64,000 nt of DNA from Shinisaurus crocodilurus. Taxonomy: Eukaryota; Chordata; Lepidosauria; Squamata; Shinisauridae. The DNA is taken from the NCBI GenBank assembly GCA_021292165.1, contig CM037877.1:213404716-213468715 (forward strand), written 5' to 3'. The notes beneath the pieces are model-generated. The model saw only the letters and a list, made by a program, of their open reading frames with translations, was not told the origin of the DNA and did no database searches. Positions 32,167-44,474 of the stretch are shown here, one piece after another (the stretch's first letter is position 1; each line of letters begins with the position of its first letter). The translations under genes and the position numbers were made by a program.

Positions 32167-34904
32167 CAAGCCATGCTCCCTGGCCATCTGTCTACTAGTC
32201 TGGGGTGGTTGCACCTTAGGTTTGGCCTGCTGGACAGATTGGGGATCCTGTTGGCATACTGCCTATCCTGCTACACAAGAGTTTTCCTACCCAAACTGAC
32301 AGAAGTGGTCTCAGATGTGCAGTGCTATTGAGATCCTCCAGTCTGTTGGTTCTGGGGGACATCAACATTCACGCTGAGGGCACCTTGTCTAGGCGACTCA
32401 GGATTTCATGGCCTCCATGACAACCGTGGGGCTGTCCCAAGATGTCATTGACCCAACCCATGTAGCAAGGTACACTCTAGACCTGTTTTTTCAGGTGGAC
32501 ATGGAGATAGTGATCTGAAGGTGGTGGGACTGTGAATCATTATGGTCAGATCACTTCCTGTTGAGGTTTAAATTTACAGCAGCTTTCCCCCTATTAAGGA
32601 GAAACCTATTAAGATGGGGGGACATATTAAGATGGTCCACCCCCAGATGCTAAAGATCTGGATGGTTTCCAGATGGCTGGGAGCAGGGTATCCAGCTGGT
32701 ATGGTTGGCTCTCCTGTTGAAACCCTGGTTGATCTGTGGAATGTACAAATGACCCAGGCAGTTGACACAATTGCTCCTGAGCTTCCTCTCCACAGTAGAG
32801 CTTGTACAGCTTCAGGGTATTCCCCGGAGCTGAGAGCAATAAAGCAAAATAACAGATGGCTTGAACATAGATGGAGGAAAACTCCTGAATCCGATTGATG
32901 CAACCACTGGTAAGTGTCAATGCTCAAGTATAATCAGGGGCTCTCTGCCTCTGTTTGATCCTGTATATGCTGCCCAGTGGAGCTTTTTGAAGGTTGTTTG
33001 GGGCTTATTATATGGTGGCCCTTGGGAAGCTGTAGAACCATCAGAGGCCTGCTGTGATAAGTTTGCAAAACACTTTCAAGACAACATTTCTTGCATCCTC
33101 CAGGACTTAGACTCCAGGGTTATAGCAGATAAATCAGGTGAGGTACCCAGAGTCTAGTTTTGTTGGATGAGTTTCAGCTGGTACAGCTCACAGACATTGA
33201 CAAGTTACATGGACAGGTTCAAGCAACCACTTCTGTATTGGATCCTTTCCCGTCATGGTTTATAAAAACCAGTAGTGAGGGTACAGCCAGCTGGGCCAAG
33301 AATATATTTAATGCCTCTTTGCAAAAGGGAGTGGTCCCAGGCCACCTGAAAGAGGCATCAGTGAGACCACTCCTGAAGAAATTATCCCTGGACCTGGAAG
33401 ATCTTAACAACTTTAAGCCGGTGGCGAATGTTCCTTTCCTGGGCAAGGTCCTTGAGCAGGTGGTGGCCAAGCAGCTCCAGGCGCTCTTGAATGAGACTGG
33501 TTATCTGGATCCATTTCAGTCGGGGTTCAGGGCTGGTTTTTGCATGGAAACAGCTTTGGGCACCCTGTATGATGACCTATGTCAGGAGAGAGATAGGGGG
33601 AGTGTGACCCTGTTGATACTCTTGGTTCTCTTGGTAGCTTTCAATACCATTGACCATGGTATCTTTCTGGGGTTGCTGTCTGAGCTGGGAGTTAGGGGTA
33701 CTTCATTGCAGTGGTCCCACTCCTACTTGGATGGCCAGCTCCAGATGGTGATGCTTCAGGAATATTGCTTGGCCCCATGGATTCTCCAGCATGGGGTTCT
33801 TCAGGGGTCGACCTCATCCCCCATGCTATTCAACATCTACATGAAACTGCTGAGTGGGATCATCTGGAGTTTTGGAGTGCGCTGCCATAATTAAGCAGCT
33901 CTATTTCTGCTTTTCATCTCCATCAGGTGAGGCTGTGGATGTGCTAAGTTGGTGCCTGGCTGAGACAATAGACTGGATGAGGGCTAACAAATTGAAGCTC
34001 AGTCCAGACAAGACTGAGATGTTGTTAATGGCTGCTTCTTCTGACCAGATGGAGGGTGTTCAACCTGTTCTGGATGGGGTTGCACTCCCCCTGAAGGAGC
34101 AGGTACGTAGCTTGAAGGCCCTCCTGGAGCCATCTTTGTCACTTGAAGCTCAGGTGGCCTCAATGGCATTCTAGCAGCTTTGGCTGGTGGCCCAGCCATG
34201 CCCCTATCTGGACAGGGATAACCTGGCTTCAGTCATCTATGCTCTGGTAACCTCCAAGTTAGATTATTGCAATGCGTTCTATATGGGGCTGCCTTTGAAG
34301 TCTGTTCAGAAGCTGCAGCTTGTGTGAAATGCAGCAGCCAGAAGCAACTGGGACCAGAAGTTCTGAGCATATAACACCAGTTCTGTCCCAGTTGCACTGA
34401 CTGCCTGTATGCTTCCGAGCCCAGTTCAAGGTGCTGGTTTTAACCTATAAAGCCCTACATGGCTTGGGACCGCAATACCTGATGGAATGCCTCTCCCGAC
34501 CTGAATCTACCCATACACTATGATCCACATCTGAGGCCTTCATCCAAGTGCCACCACCAAGGGAGGCTCAGAGGGTGGCAGCAAGGGAGAGGGCCTTCTT
34601 GGTGGTGGCCCCTCGATTACTTTCCCCAGTGAGTCCTGCTTGGTGCCAACGTCATCATCTTTTTGGCACCAGGTTAAGACTGTCCTCTACTCCCAAGCAT
34701 TTAATGGCATATGATGGGACATGTTAGCTGTAACAGGAATTGATTTAGGTGTTTATACTGTTTTAAATTTTGTATATTGAAATTTTATGCTGTATTTTGT
34801 TACTGTATCTGTGTTTTGTGGTTTGTGAATTGCTGTGAACCGCCCAGAGCGCTTCGGCTATTGGGCAGTATAGAAATGAAATAAATAAATAAATAATAAA
34901 AATG

Positions 34905-35375
34905 ATAATGGTGGTGCTGGTTTTGACCTATAAAGCCTTACACAGTTCGGGACAGCAATACCTGATGGAGCACCTCTCTTGGTATGAACCTTCCAGTATA
35001 CAGTACTACGCTCATCATCTGAGGCCCTCCTCCAAATGCTTCCTCTGAGAGAGGCTCAGACGATGGCTACAAGGGAGAGGGCCTTCTTGGTGGTGCCACC
35101 CCCCCATTGTGGAATGCTTTCCCCAGCGAGTCCAGCTTGGTGCCAGTGTCATCATCTTTTCGGCACCAGGTTAAGACTTTCCTCTAGTCCCAGGCATTAG
35201 ACAGCATATGATAAGGTTTTTAATGGGTCCTGGGATTGACAGTTGATTGTTTTAACATGGTTAGATTTTTATTCATTGGTTTTATATTATGTATTTTTAG
35301 GGTTTAAATCTTTGTAAGCTACCCAGATAGCTTTGGCTATTGGGTGGTATAGAAATGTAATAAATTGAATGGAAT
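34905..35375 (+). mobile_element. Second L2 3' end fragment
   Basis: Repeats the preceding L2 3' end (ttttgacctataaagcc; ttcggcaccaggttaagact; ttggctattgggtggtatag), so it is a separate truncated insertion or a duplication of the 3' end. Confidence 0.65.
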
Positions 35376-35519
35376 AAATGAAATACTAAATCCCATTGAA
35401 AGGAATGAAATCAGATTTAGTAGTGAGTAATTTCTTTTATTTTGACTTGGTCATTACCACCTTTAGCTGGATTGGGGCTTTTATGCTCAGTGTAGTACAG
35501 CATGTCAGCTCCAAGAAAA

Positions 35520-37045
35520 ATGCTGGGAGCAAAATCAACCCCTTTATATGGCATTTATCGATTTGGCTAAGGCCTTTGATACTGTAGACCGTACAGCTCT
35601 CTGGACTATCCTTATGAAAATTGGATGCCCCAATAAATTTGTGAATATCTTGCGACTTCTCCATGACAACATGACGGCAACGGTTTTGGACAACAACGGC
35701 TCTCATGGTGCTCCCTTTAAAGTGGGATCAGGTGTTAAACAGGGATGTGTTATTGCCCCAACATTATTTGCTATTTTCATCGCCATGATGTTACATCTTG
35801 TCGAGGGGAAACTTCCCACTGGTGTGGGAATTATATATCGAACAGATGGAAAGCTTTTTAATCTCAGCAGGCTGAAAGCAAAAAGTAAGGTAATTACAAC
35901 CTCCGTTGTGGAACTTCAGTATGCTGATGATAATGTGGTCTCCGCACATTCAGAGGATGATCTCCAAACTATCCTAAATGCTTTTGCAGAAGCATACGAA
36001 AAACTTGGTCTCTCACTTAACATCAAAAAAATCAAAGTGCTTCATCAGCAAGTGCAAGCTAACCCTTTGGTGATGCCATCTATCCAGCTTGACGGGACAA
36101 TACTGGAAAACATCGATCATTTTCTCTATCTTGGCAGCTATCTTTCTGTTACAGCTAACATCGACAGTGAAAGCATCGTTTGAGCTCCGCAAGTGCCGCA
36201 TTTTCTCGAATGAAACATAGAGTGTTCGAGGATCGGGATATTTTTAAGAAGACCAAAACACTGGTTTATGAAGCCACTGTATTACCAACTTTATTGTATG
36301 CCTGCGAAACATGGACTATCTATAAACGTCACTTCCACCTCCTTGAAAGATTTCATCAACGTTGCCTCCGGAAAATCCTGCGAATTACTTGGGAAGATAG
36401 GCGAACAAATGTCAGTGTACTGGAAGAAGCAAAGACTACTAGCGTTGAAAAAATGATCCTTCAACGCCAACTTCAGTGGACCGGTCATGTTGTTCGAATG
36501 CCTGACTGCCATCTCCCAAAGCAGTTATTTTATTCCCAACTCAAGCATGGAAAGCGGAATATCGGTGGTCAGTATAAGAGGTTTAAAGATGTTCATAAGG
36601 CAAATCTAAAAAAATGCAATATAAACATCGAAAACTGGGAAGCTCTGGCCCATGAACGATCTAACTGGAGGTTGGCCTCTCACAAAGGTTCCATAGACTT
36701 TGAAGAAGCCCGAGTGCAAGGTGAAAGGGAGAAACGTGCTAAGCGAAAAGCACGTCAAACGAATCCTTTACAGGACCATCTTCCATCTGGTAACCTGTGT
36801 CCTCACTGTGGGAAGCTGTGTGGATCTAGAATTGGCCTCCACACAGTTACTTACAGACTCATCGCTAGAGTCTACACAATCTTCTTCAGAATTTCCTCCT
36901 TTTATCATGGAAGACAATCTTACTCGGTCACGAGTAATCACCTGATGATTATGAGTACAGCAGTCATAATGAAAAATAATTGGAGTGTTTTCCTTCCTAT
37001 AATACAGAAAGGGGAAATACTAAATAGCAATTGTCATCCTGTATA
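35520..37045 (+). mobile_element. 5'-truncated non-LTR retrotransposon with RT and C-terminal zinc finger
   Basis: A frame at 35548-36183 begins within an RT domain (FIDLAKAFDTVDR), has GVKQGCVIAPTLFAIF and the catalytic-box variant QYADDN. A TGA at 36181-36183 ends it; the remainder is open at 36180-37052 in another frame, with LYACETW, RHFHLLERFHQRCLRKILRI, GHVVRMPDCHLPKQ and a CPHCGKLCGSRIGLH finger. No endonuclease is present. The family differs from the L2 and CR1 elements nearby; I could not settle whether it is RTE-like or I/Nimb-like. Confidence 0.7.
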
Positions 37046-37206
37046 CAGTTGATTTTTTAAAATTATTGTTATTTTGGTTTGCCCATTCTGAGATCCATAT
37101 GCAGTAGTAATACAAAGTAAATCCTACTTTGCGCTAAAATAATAATTAACATATAAAATACAGTAACTTCAATTTACCTTGTACTGGCTTAATACTGCAT
37201 ACTGAT

Positions 37207-38004
37207 TGTCAAGGTTCCGCTACTGCAGGGACCCCTTGATCTGCCCTTTGGAAGATCTCTGCCTCTTCCCAAAGACTCTCCCTCTCTAGGAGATCCAGTC
37301 CTTTGCCTGCTTCCTCCAGTAACGTGGGTGTAGGCTTTAGGCGTGGTGAATAAGTCACTCCAAACTCCAGGGTACACAACAAACTTTACTTATAATATTA
37401 GGGAAATTACTTAATAGAGTGGTTATAAATCAAAAGCAAGTATGATAAAGTAAAACAAACAAACAGTCCAATGTTCTCTAGTTTAACTTCAGACTACCTA
37501 TCTCCTATGCAGCCAGTCTCTGCTTCTCTCTCTGCTGGTTCTCTGCTTCTGCTGCTAGCTCTCTCTCAGCACTAACTCTCTGCTTCTGCAGTCAGGCTCC
37601 CTCTGCTTCTAGCCTGCAGTCTGCTAGCTGACCACACCACACACACATATATAGCAGCCTGTGGCTTATGCTGGCTCAGCTTGTCTGAGTGTGGAAAGCT
37701 AAGCAGGGTCAGGCCTGGTTATTACTTGGATGGGAGACCCCTCCTCTAGTTTCCTGCACTGAGCAGGGGGTTGGACTCGATAGCCTTGTAGGCTCCTTCC
37801 AACTCTATAATCTATGAAATCTATGAATGGAAGGTTATAATCATGTGACTTTGAATAGGATATCTTATTCTTAACTTCTATGGGTAACTAAAACTCTCAA
37901 ACTCCCCCTCCCATCCTGGAGTGTTTGGGCCTTCAGACTTCAACAAACTGAAGCCTGTGTAGGCCTCAACAAACCCAATCCTGTGTAGGCCTCAATCCCT
38001 CACA
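37207..38004. mobile_element. Solo LTR with 5-bp target duplication
   Basis: The repeat starts TGTCAAGGTTCC and ends CCCTCACA, flanked by ctgat at 37202-37206 and 38005-38009. A related LTR is at 56000-56716. A 5S SINE (37656-37828) is nested inside. No internal retroviral sequence flanks it. Strand is undetermined. Confidence 0.78.
37656..37828 (+). mobile_element. 5S-derived SINE with CR1 tail, nested in solo LTR
   Basis: Plus-strand copy. Order: head gcctgtggcttatgctggct; A-box region aagctaagcagggtcaggc; intermediate and C-box ggttattacttggatgggag; CR1 tail ggttggactcgatagccttg; end ctatgaaatctatgaa. It is the clearest copy for comparison with 5S rRNA. Confidence 0.85.
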
Positions 38005-38009
38005 CTGAT

Positions 38010-38704
38010 AACCAACCTCAATGATGATAATGTTGCATATGTACTTTGCGAAAAGTTTTTTATTGGCAATACTCAGTAGGTAAAATCTGTCAGGTATACT
38101 TTCGTGTATCAACTTATGCAGATGCGTCTTAGCTGACTGGTAGGGATCCAGGAATAGCCCTAGGGGAATGTAAATGTAAATATAAAGTAAATGGGGATAA
38201 TATTGCACAGAGAGCTGTGAGTAGGGATGCACAGATTTTGTTACATCCTTTCCATCTATGTTTTGTGGTTAGGCATCTTTTGTTCCATCGTCTGCTCCTT
38301 GATGGAATCAGATTCTTTTAATGAGAATTTTGTTCCACTTGTATAAATGTGCATTAGCGTTAATGCATATTTGCACAATCCCCCCCAGAATTAAAAAACA
38401 GTCCGAGGAATCCACACAACTCCGAAGAAGCCGGTCTGCTGCGAAATCTGCAGGTTGGATTTGAATCCATCACAGATTTCTCTGACATCCACAGCTGTGA
38501 GAAGATCACTTCTGGGAAAGTGTGAGGGGAAATGGAAGCATTTATTTTAAATTGATATGTCATTAGGTATAAATTTTTAAGAAGGGCATTTGCTCCTTAA
38601 GCTTCTAGTTGTCTGTTGCTCTAGATGGCAGATGATTGCTTGATGAAATGTAACCCAACTCCAAGTTTTTTCATAGATTGCAAAGACTTGGAGGCATAAA
38701 ATGG
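38010..38704. other. Intron sequence, nothing recognised
   Basis: AT-rich stretch without coding, repeat or RNA signals I can support. Confidence 0.4.
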
Positions 38705-40275
38705 TTGAGATTATATTTCTTTATTTAATAAATGTATATACCAGTTAACAAAATTTTTCATCAAAGTGGTGCACAATATAAAGACATAATCAGAAACACA
38801 ATAAATAGAATAAACACAATAAATAGAATATAAAAATAATAAAATTTTAATAATAAAACAGTTTCAGCATATAAATATCTAAAAGAGTAAGCAGCAGTGT
38901 ACTCCATCAACAAAAATTAAACTGGAAAACCTTGGGTGAAAAATGTCTTTATCATGCATCTAAAACTCAGAAATGTTGGCGCAGGTCTTAATTCCAGGGG
39001 TAGAGCATTTCAGAGGGCATGGGCAACTACACTAAATGCCCTTTTTTGAGGGCATCAATCCAGGGAGCATACAGAACCACCAGAAGGGCCTCCTCTAACA
39101 ACCAAAGGGAGGGGGCAGGAGTGTAAAGGAGAAAGCAGTCTCTCAAAAAACTTGGTCCTAGATTAAGGCCTTCTACACTAGTATTAATGCCTTAAATTTG
39201 TCCTAGTAGCATACAGACAGCCAGTGCAACGCTTTCAGCAGAGGTGTTATATGTTGGTAATTGGTTGCTCCACACAGCAACTGAGATGCAATTTGCACCA
39301 GCTGCAGCTTACAGATCAACCTCAAGGGCAATCCCACATAGAGCACATTACAATAATCTGATTGTGAGGTTATCAATGCATGGACCACTGTGGCAAGGCT
39401 ATCTCTATTCAGGAACAGTGGTAGGCGGTGTACCAGCTGAAGCTGGCATGAGGCACTCCTAGCTGCTGAGATCACCTGGGCCTCAAGTGGCAAAGATGAA
39501 TCCAGGAGTACCCCCAAACTACAAACCTGTTCCTTCAGAAGGGAGTGCAACAGGTTGTTGAACAATCTCCCAGACGAGTACAGTATCATGCACCCATAAG
39601 GCCTCCATCTTGCCAGGATTCAGTCTCAGTTTATGAGCCTTCATCCAGTCCATAACTACGTCCTGGCACTGACTAAGGCAGGCACGTGGAATCTCCAGCC
39701 TGCAGGGGTTCCGCATCCAGCCCACCGAGTCTCCATGGGTTCCTCCAGGGGATGGGGCTTGGCCTCCAAGCCCCGCCTCGTAGTGGAATCCCCACTGTTC
39801 TATCTAATCAGAGATAACAGCGAGGATGTGGGTGGCTGGTGCTGGGAGCAGCAGCCTCTCTTTCCAGCACCATCTGAGTCCTTTCACATGGCACCCAAAG
39901 CTGGGGACTTGGCCACTGCTCCTCCCAATGTCTGCTGTTTCCATTTCTCCATGCCCCTCTCAGTATTAAGAAAACCAAAATGGGTCATTGTGGGGCGATG
40001 ACACCAGTGAGTGTGGGGTGGGGCGATGATTGTCAACCTGTTCAGTCCATATGGATTACACCTTTCTCCAAATCCCCTAATGACTCCTCCTAATGGCTTC
40101 ATATAGATGTTCAATAGCATTAGGGACTAGATGGTAACATGTGGCACCCTGCAGTTCACCTAACAGGCTGCCAAAAACACTCTCTGAAACTGACTGCAAA
40201 GATAGGAGCAGAACCACTGAAATACAGGCGCTTCCCACCCCTAAGCACAGTGTCAATCCAGGAGGATACAATCTT
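38705..40275 (-). mobile_element. L2-type LINE, degraded, minus strand
   Basis: On the minus strand, residues such as LKEQVCSLGVLLDSSLPLEA, YCNVLYVGLPLRLICKLQLV and LNIYMKPLGGVIRGFG identify an L2 ORF2 C-terminal region, split over several frames between 40271 and 39203. The 38705-39060 part reads as its 3' untranslated end. Confidence 0.7.
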
Positions 40276-40519
40276 TCTTAATTCATTCGGATATTTATTT
40301 GAAACCAAAAGAAATGGAATTAGTTTGTGTGTGTCCATTTTGATCTTGGTCTGTTCAACTTCAGCAGGCAAAAGGCAGGCAACGTCTTCAAACAAAATAA
40401 AACAATTCTGTTTTGTTTTGGCCAAAGCTGGGTTGTTCATGCTCATTTTCAAGTTTAAAGTCCCAGCTGCTTATTTGGTGCGCACACTTTCTTATTAAAT
40501 ACTGCTCTTTTCTTTTTAG

Positions 40520-40702
40520 ATGTCAAGTGTCAGAGACCAACAATCCCAAATGGAAGAGTAGCAAGTGTATTTCAGGCTATATACACACATGGCAATCGTC
40601 TAAAGATTGAATGTAATGCTGGCCATACTCTGCTGGGGAGCGAGTATATTACATGCGGGGCTGACAGTTTGTGGAAGCCTGCTCTTCCAACATGTGCCGA
40701 GG
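40520..40702 (+). CDS. Exon: SCR4 (CCP module)
   Basis: The 183-bp exon (61 residues, phase 1-1) follows acceptor tctttttag ending 40519 and precedes donor gtaagt at 40703. The peptide opens DVKCQRPTIPNGRV, has LKIECNAGHTLLGSEYITC in the core and ends LWKPALPTCAE. The four cysteines, NG turn and tryptophan are intact. It is the last SCR seen before the Thr/Pro-rich exons, so it is the membrane-proximal module. A mariner-like element begins 17 bp after the exon. Confidence 0.92.
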
Positions 40703-40719
40703 GTAAGTATTTTACTATA

Positions 40720-41091
40720 CAGTCATGCCTTGGATTGAGAGCATAATTCGTTCCAGAAACGTGCTTGTAATCCAAAACACTCTTATATCAAAACTAAATC
40801 CCCCCAAAAAAATTTGTACAGAGATTTTTAATTTAAGCAGTACTACAGTACTTGTATTGCAAGACGTCGCTTGTATATCAAGTAAAAAAAAATTTAAATA
40901 AATATTTAGAAATTTGCTTGTCTTGCAAAACACTCTCAAACCAAGTTACTTGCAATCCAAGGTATTACTGTACTTGTATTGCAAGACGTCGCTTGTATAT
41001 CAAGTCAATTTTTTTAAAATAAATATTTAAAAATTTGCTTGTCTTGCAAAACACTCTCAAACCAAGTTTCTTGCAATCCAAGGTATTACTG
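40720..41091. mobile_element. Mariner-like MITE in the SCR4-STP intron
   Basis: It starts CAGTCATGCCTTGG after TA (40718-40719) and ends CCAAGGTATTACTG before TA (41092-41093). Part of the right side is tandemly duplicated (gtacttgtattgcaagacgt at about 40849 and 40973). It makes up about three quarters of the 485-bp intron. No transposase. Confidence 0.75.
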
Positions 41092-41187
41092 TACTTAAAT
41101 GCCTTTCAGAAGAATTATATTGAGCACCCCGTCTCTGTATAAAGCTAAGACCAATTGTATTCTTTTATCCCCTCTCTTTTCAACCAG

Positions 41188-41253
41188 GTGTTTTCACCAC
41201 CACCACCACCACCACTATTGTTCATCCAGGAGATAAGAAAAACGAGACTGCAG
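41188..41253 (+). CDS. Exon: Thr-rich stalk (STP A)
   Basis: A 66-bp exon (22 codons, phase 1-1) lies between acceptor ctcttttcaaccag ending 41187 and donor gtgagt at 41254. It encodes VF, seven consecutive threonines, then IVHPGDKKNETA. The threonines come from a near-perfect ACC repeat and would be expected to be O-glycosylated, as in the Ser/Thr/Pro stalks of CD46 and CD55; NET is a potential N-glycosylation site. Size and phase equal those of the two downstream stalk exons, so skipping or adding any one keeps frame. Short length makes this less certain than the SCR exons, but its position, splice sites and phase agree. Confidence 0.72.
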
Positions 41254-41319
41254 GTGAGTTATAACATTATTGGACTGATAGTAATGCTCAAGTTTTGGAA
41301 TGTGAAATACTATGTTTTA

Positions 41320-41454
41320 CAGTGTTCTCCAACCTTGGGTCCCCAGATGTTTTTGGTCTACAACTCCCAGCGTGCCCCAGCCAGCTACGCTAGCTGGGGC
41401 ATGCTGGGAGTTGTAGGCCAAAAACGTCTGGGGACCCAAGGTTGGAAAACACTG
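41320..41454. mobile_element. Palindromic MITE
   Basis: The two halves are near-perfect inverted copies (cagtgttctccaaccttggg / cccaaggttggaaaacactg) that meet near ccagctacgctagctgg. A clean target duplication was not seen. Confidence 0.7.
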
Positions 41455-42195
41455 CTTTAGAATATACACAATGGTGTTATAGGCATATGTTCATTCTGTA
41501 ATTCAGCATCTTGCCTTGCCTTCCATTCTAACTAACATAGGCTGCAATACAGAAAGTGTGCCCACTGGCTTGAGTGTGCTTGTGGAATATTTTCTTTCCT
41601 TCAAACAGTTAGACCACTGTGGAATATCTGTTTTCCCTTGAACAACAGACCACCATGCCGCACTGCAAACCATGTACGATGATGTCTTTAGCTTCAAAAG
41701 AGGTGTGACGTGGGGAGTGCTCTGAGAAACAAGTCAAAAGCTCCCCGAGGCAGATGGAACTAGTTGCATGGCTCTTTGGATCACTGAGGATTGTTTAATG
41801 TAGACTAGTTATGCTTCAGTATTCTTTAAGCTGCTCCACTCCACTTCCCATCAATGTAGCTCAAAATGAATTTAAACACACACACCTGTATGAGGAAGAA
41901 ACATTTCTTCTTCATGGTCTCTGTGCATCACACATATGGGCTCTGCGCCTGTGCGGAGGCCGTTCGGGAAGATTCTATAGCTGAGGTAAATTTTGGGCGG
42001 GAACCCCTCCCCCCACGCGTCTCCTTTAGCGGGTTCCCGCCCTCTCCCTCAGTTCCTCTTCGACCGCCATCGCGTATGGTCGTACTTCGAGAGGTTCTAC
42101 CTTATCTTCACGAGAAATTATTTGTGTTTTCTGAGGATTGTTGAAATTATTCTTCCCCCCGTTTGTCGTGGGATCGCGGATTCGTTCCCCAGATT

Positions 42196-44387
42196 ATGGG
42201 TCCAAAGGCTCCCTTTCGCAAGTGCGTTAGGTGTAGCACAAAGCTCCCCCCGGCAGACGGGCATTCGCTCTGTTTGGCCTGCCTTGGTGAGGGACATAAC
42301 ATAGACGCATGCCACCATTGTCAGGCGTTTACAAAGCAGGCGAGGAGGCACCGGGCTGACAAATTGACCGCCATCTTGTACAAGAGAGCTCTTCAACCTC
42401 CTGCAGAACGACCAAACCCTTCGGTACGGTCCAGTACGCCACCCTCCCACACAGTGTCCTCGGCGGCTGCCCAGGACACATATATGGAGGCCATGATCTC
42501 TAAGAGCAAGCTTAAAAAAGCTCGAAGAGAAAAGGAGGAAGCGAAACGAAAGAGCAGAGAAAGGAAGGACAAAGCCAGGAGACTAGCTAAGAAGTTAGCC
42601 TCATCCCTCTCGGGCTCGAGATCGACGTTGGCTCCGGGACAGACGGATGTCGTTCCTACTGCAGGCCCGGCTGGGCAGAAATCTCCTGCTACTGCGGCTC
42701 CCTCGGGCTCGAGGAACCCAATGCCTTCCTCTCCTCCAAGAACTTCTTCGGGCTCGAAGAACCCTGCTATAGCTCTTTCGATCTCGGAAGGGGAGATACC
42801 GGACTCCCCACCGGACCCAAGGCCTCGGGAACGAGCTCCAGCTCCTCCTCCGGCTCTCTCTGACCCGTAGCGTACGGGCTCGTACGCCACGGACTCAATC
42901 TCGATCCCTCGAGATCGAAGAAGTTTTAATTACCCGGGATCGGGCATCCTCCAGATCTATCGACTCACATCGGTCTCAAGATCACCAATGTTATAGAGAG
43001 CGTTCCCATGACTCAAGGGATTCAAGGTACTCTTCAGTATCTCGATATGGGTCTCGGCGAGGACAGTCACCGGTTTCTGGATACAGATACCAATCAAGAG
43101 ACTACCGCTCCCGGGATAGGTCCCCGGTCCGGAGTCAGTCTCCTCGTAGAGAATACAGGCGAGAAATAGCGCGACCAAGTTCCAGGAGGCCTTCCCCACC
43201 AGTTAGACCTCCTGCCCCTCTTTCGGAAGTTCGCGAAAGAGACGACCAGCTCACTATGGTATCGATGACTGCTGTGTCTCGGTCTCACAGATCTTCGACT
43301 CCAGGCCAGGGTCCCCATTATCGGGCTCGGACTCGATACGATCTCTATCCCCAACTTCAACATCCCCAGACCAGAACGTCTCCACGCAGGCCGCTGTTTC
43401 ACCTTCTGAGGACATGGGTACCTTCCAGGACCAGGTCCTCCGAATGGCCCAGGCCCTGGGTCTCGAGACTACAGTGGAAGAGAAGAAAACGGTCGATCCT
43501 CTCTTCGACGCAGTTTCCAAATCGTCTGCGGGTCCGACACTACTGCCAATCACCCCGACGATGTTAGAGACAGTTCAAGGCTCATGGAGTTCGCCCTCTA
43601 CAGCCCCTCCTACAGTGAAGCGCCTGGATGCACTTATAAAATTCGTCCGGACACGGCCAAGTTCTTTTCTCCCAACACGGTGATAGTGGAATCGGCCCAA
43701 TTCAAATCGGGTAAGCAGCACTCCACTCCCTCTGATCCCGAAGGAAAGCGCTTAGACAACTTCGGAAGACGAGTCTACACCTCAAGCGCCCTGGGGATCC
43801 AGGTTGCCGGCTACCAATCTACTATGGCTAGGTATCAGCTTTTCCTCTGGGAGAAGATGGGGGCATTAATTGACTACCTACCTGATGAGAAAAGGGACTT
43901 GGCTTGAGTTTTCCAGGCCGAGGCAACGAATACATCCAGGCAACAAATTCACACGGCCAGACACCAGGGAGACTGTCATGGGAGATCATTGGTGAGTGCC
44001 GTTGCCTTACGTCGTCACGCTTGGCTTCGATCTTCCACTTTGACTACGGAAACCAAGGCCAAGATCGAAAACTTGCCCTTCGACGGGATCGGACTGTTTA
44101 ACGACAAGACGGACGATTCCCTTGATGCGGTACAAAAGGCACGAGTAAATGCGAGGAAGATGGGCTTACTCCCACTACCTTCCTCTAAAACCTTCAGGCG
44201 CCGCAGGTGGGCTCCGTATCCAGCCACTGTAGACGCTGTAGCGTCTACCCAACAGACCCAACAACATCAGCAGTGGCAGGACAGTCGTGCTCATCCACAG
44301 CAGCCCCGGGCACCGAGTCGTCAGTACCAGCAACAACGGTACCGGGGCTCCCGTAAAGGAGGCGACTTTCAAAGGCGGCGAGTTTGA
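42196..44387 (+). pseudogene. DIRS gag-like ORF, disrupted
   Basis: Starts MGPKAPFRKCVRC and has a Cys/His-rich N-terminus (CVRC...CLAC...H...CHHC), probably a metal-binding nucleic-acid module. A TAG closes the frame at 42868-42870. Recognisable Gag sequence resumes in the same frame at 43414-43645, then continues one frame over (KFFSPNTVIVESAQF). A TGA lies at 43905-43907, and the frame ends at 44385 with a Gln-rich and basic tail. Function by family: particle or RNA binding. Confidence 0.65.
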
Positions 44388-44474
44388 CTTGGACGAAGGC
44401 CTGACCGACATCTATGCACCGAACCTCACGGCTCGACCTCAGTTTGGACACCGACTATCCCTCTTCCTAACATC

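Larger units (their letters stand above)
31630..34895 (+). mobile_element. L2-type LINE, degraded, with nested SINEs
   Basis: Endonuclease-side residues (NKISLIIDLILD, then ITETW-type sequence near 31907) are followed by RT-domain sequence at 33160-33894 (DPFQSGFRAGF, FNTIDHG, GVLQGSTSSPMLFNIYM). Next come the C-terminal region and a tail of AAAT repeats at 34875-34895. Stops and frameshifts break it throughout. SINEs at 31747 and 32051 interrupt the endonuclease part, so the LINE is older than they are. Confidence 0.75.

Noticed and set aside
32574..32927. Opposite-strand frames in the L2 region
   Set aside because: The plus strand carries the recognisable LINE reading; these are shadows.
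37680..37740. Possible 5S rRNA gene
   Set aside because: Only the internal promoter part is 5S-like; the head is different and a CR1 tail follows, so it is a SINE.
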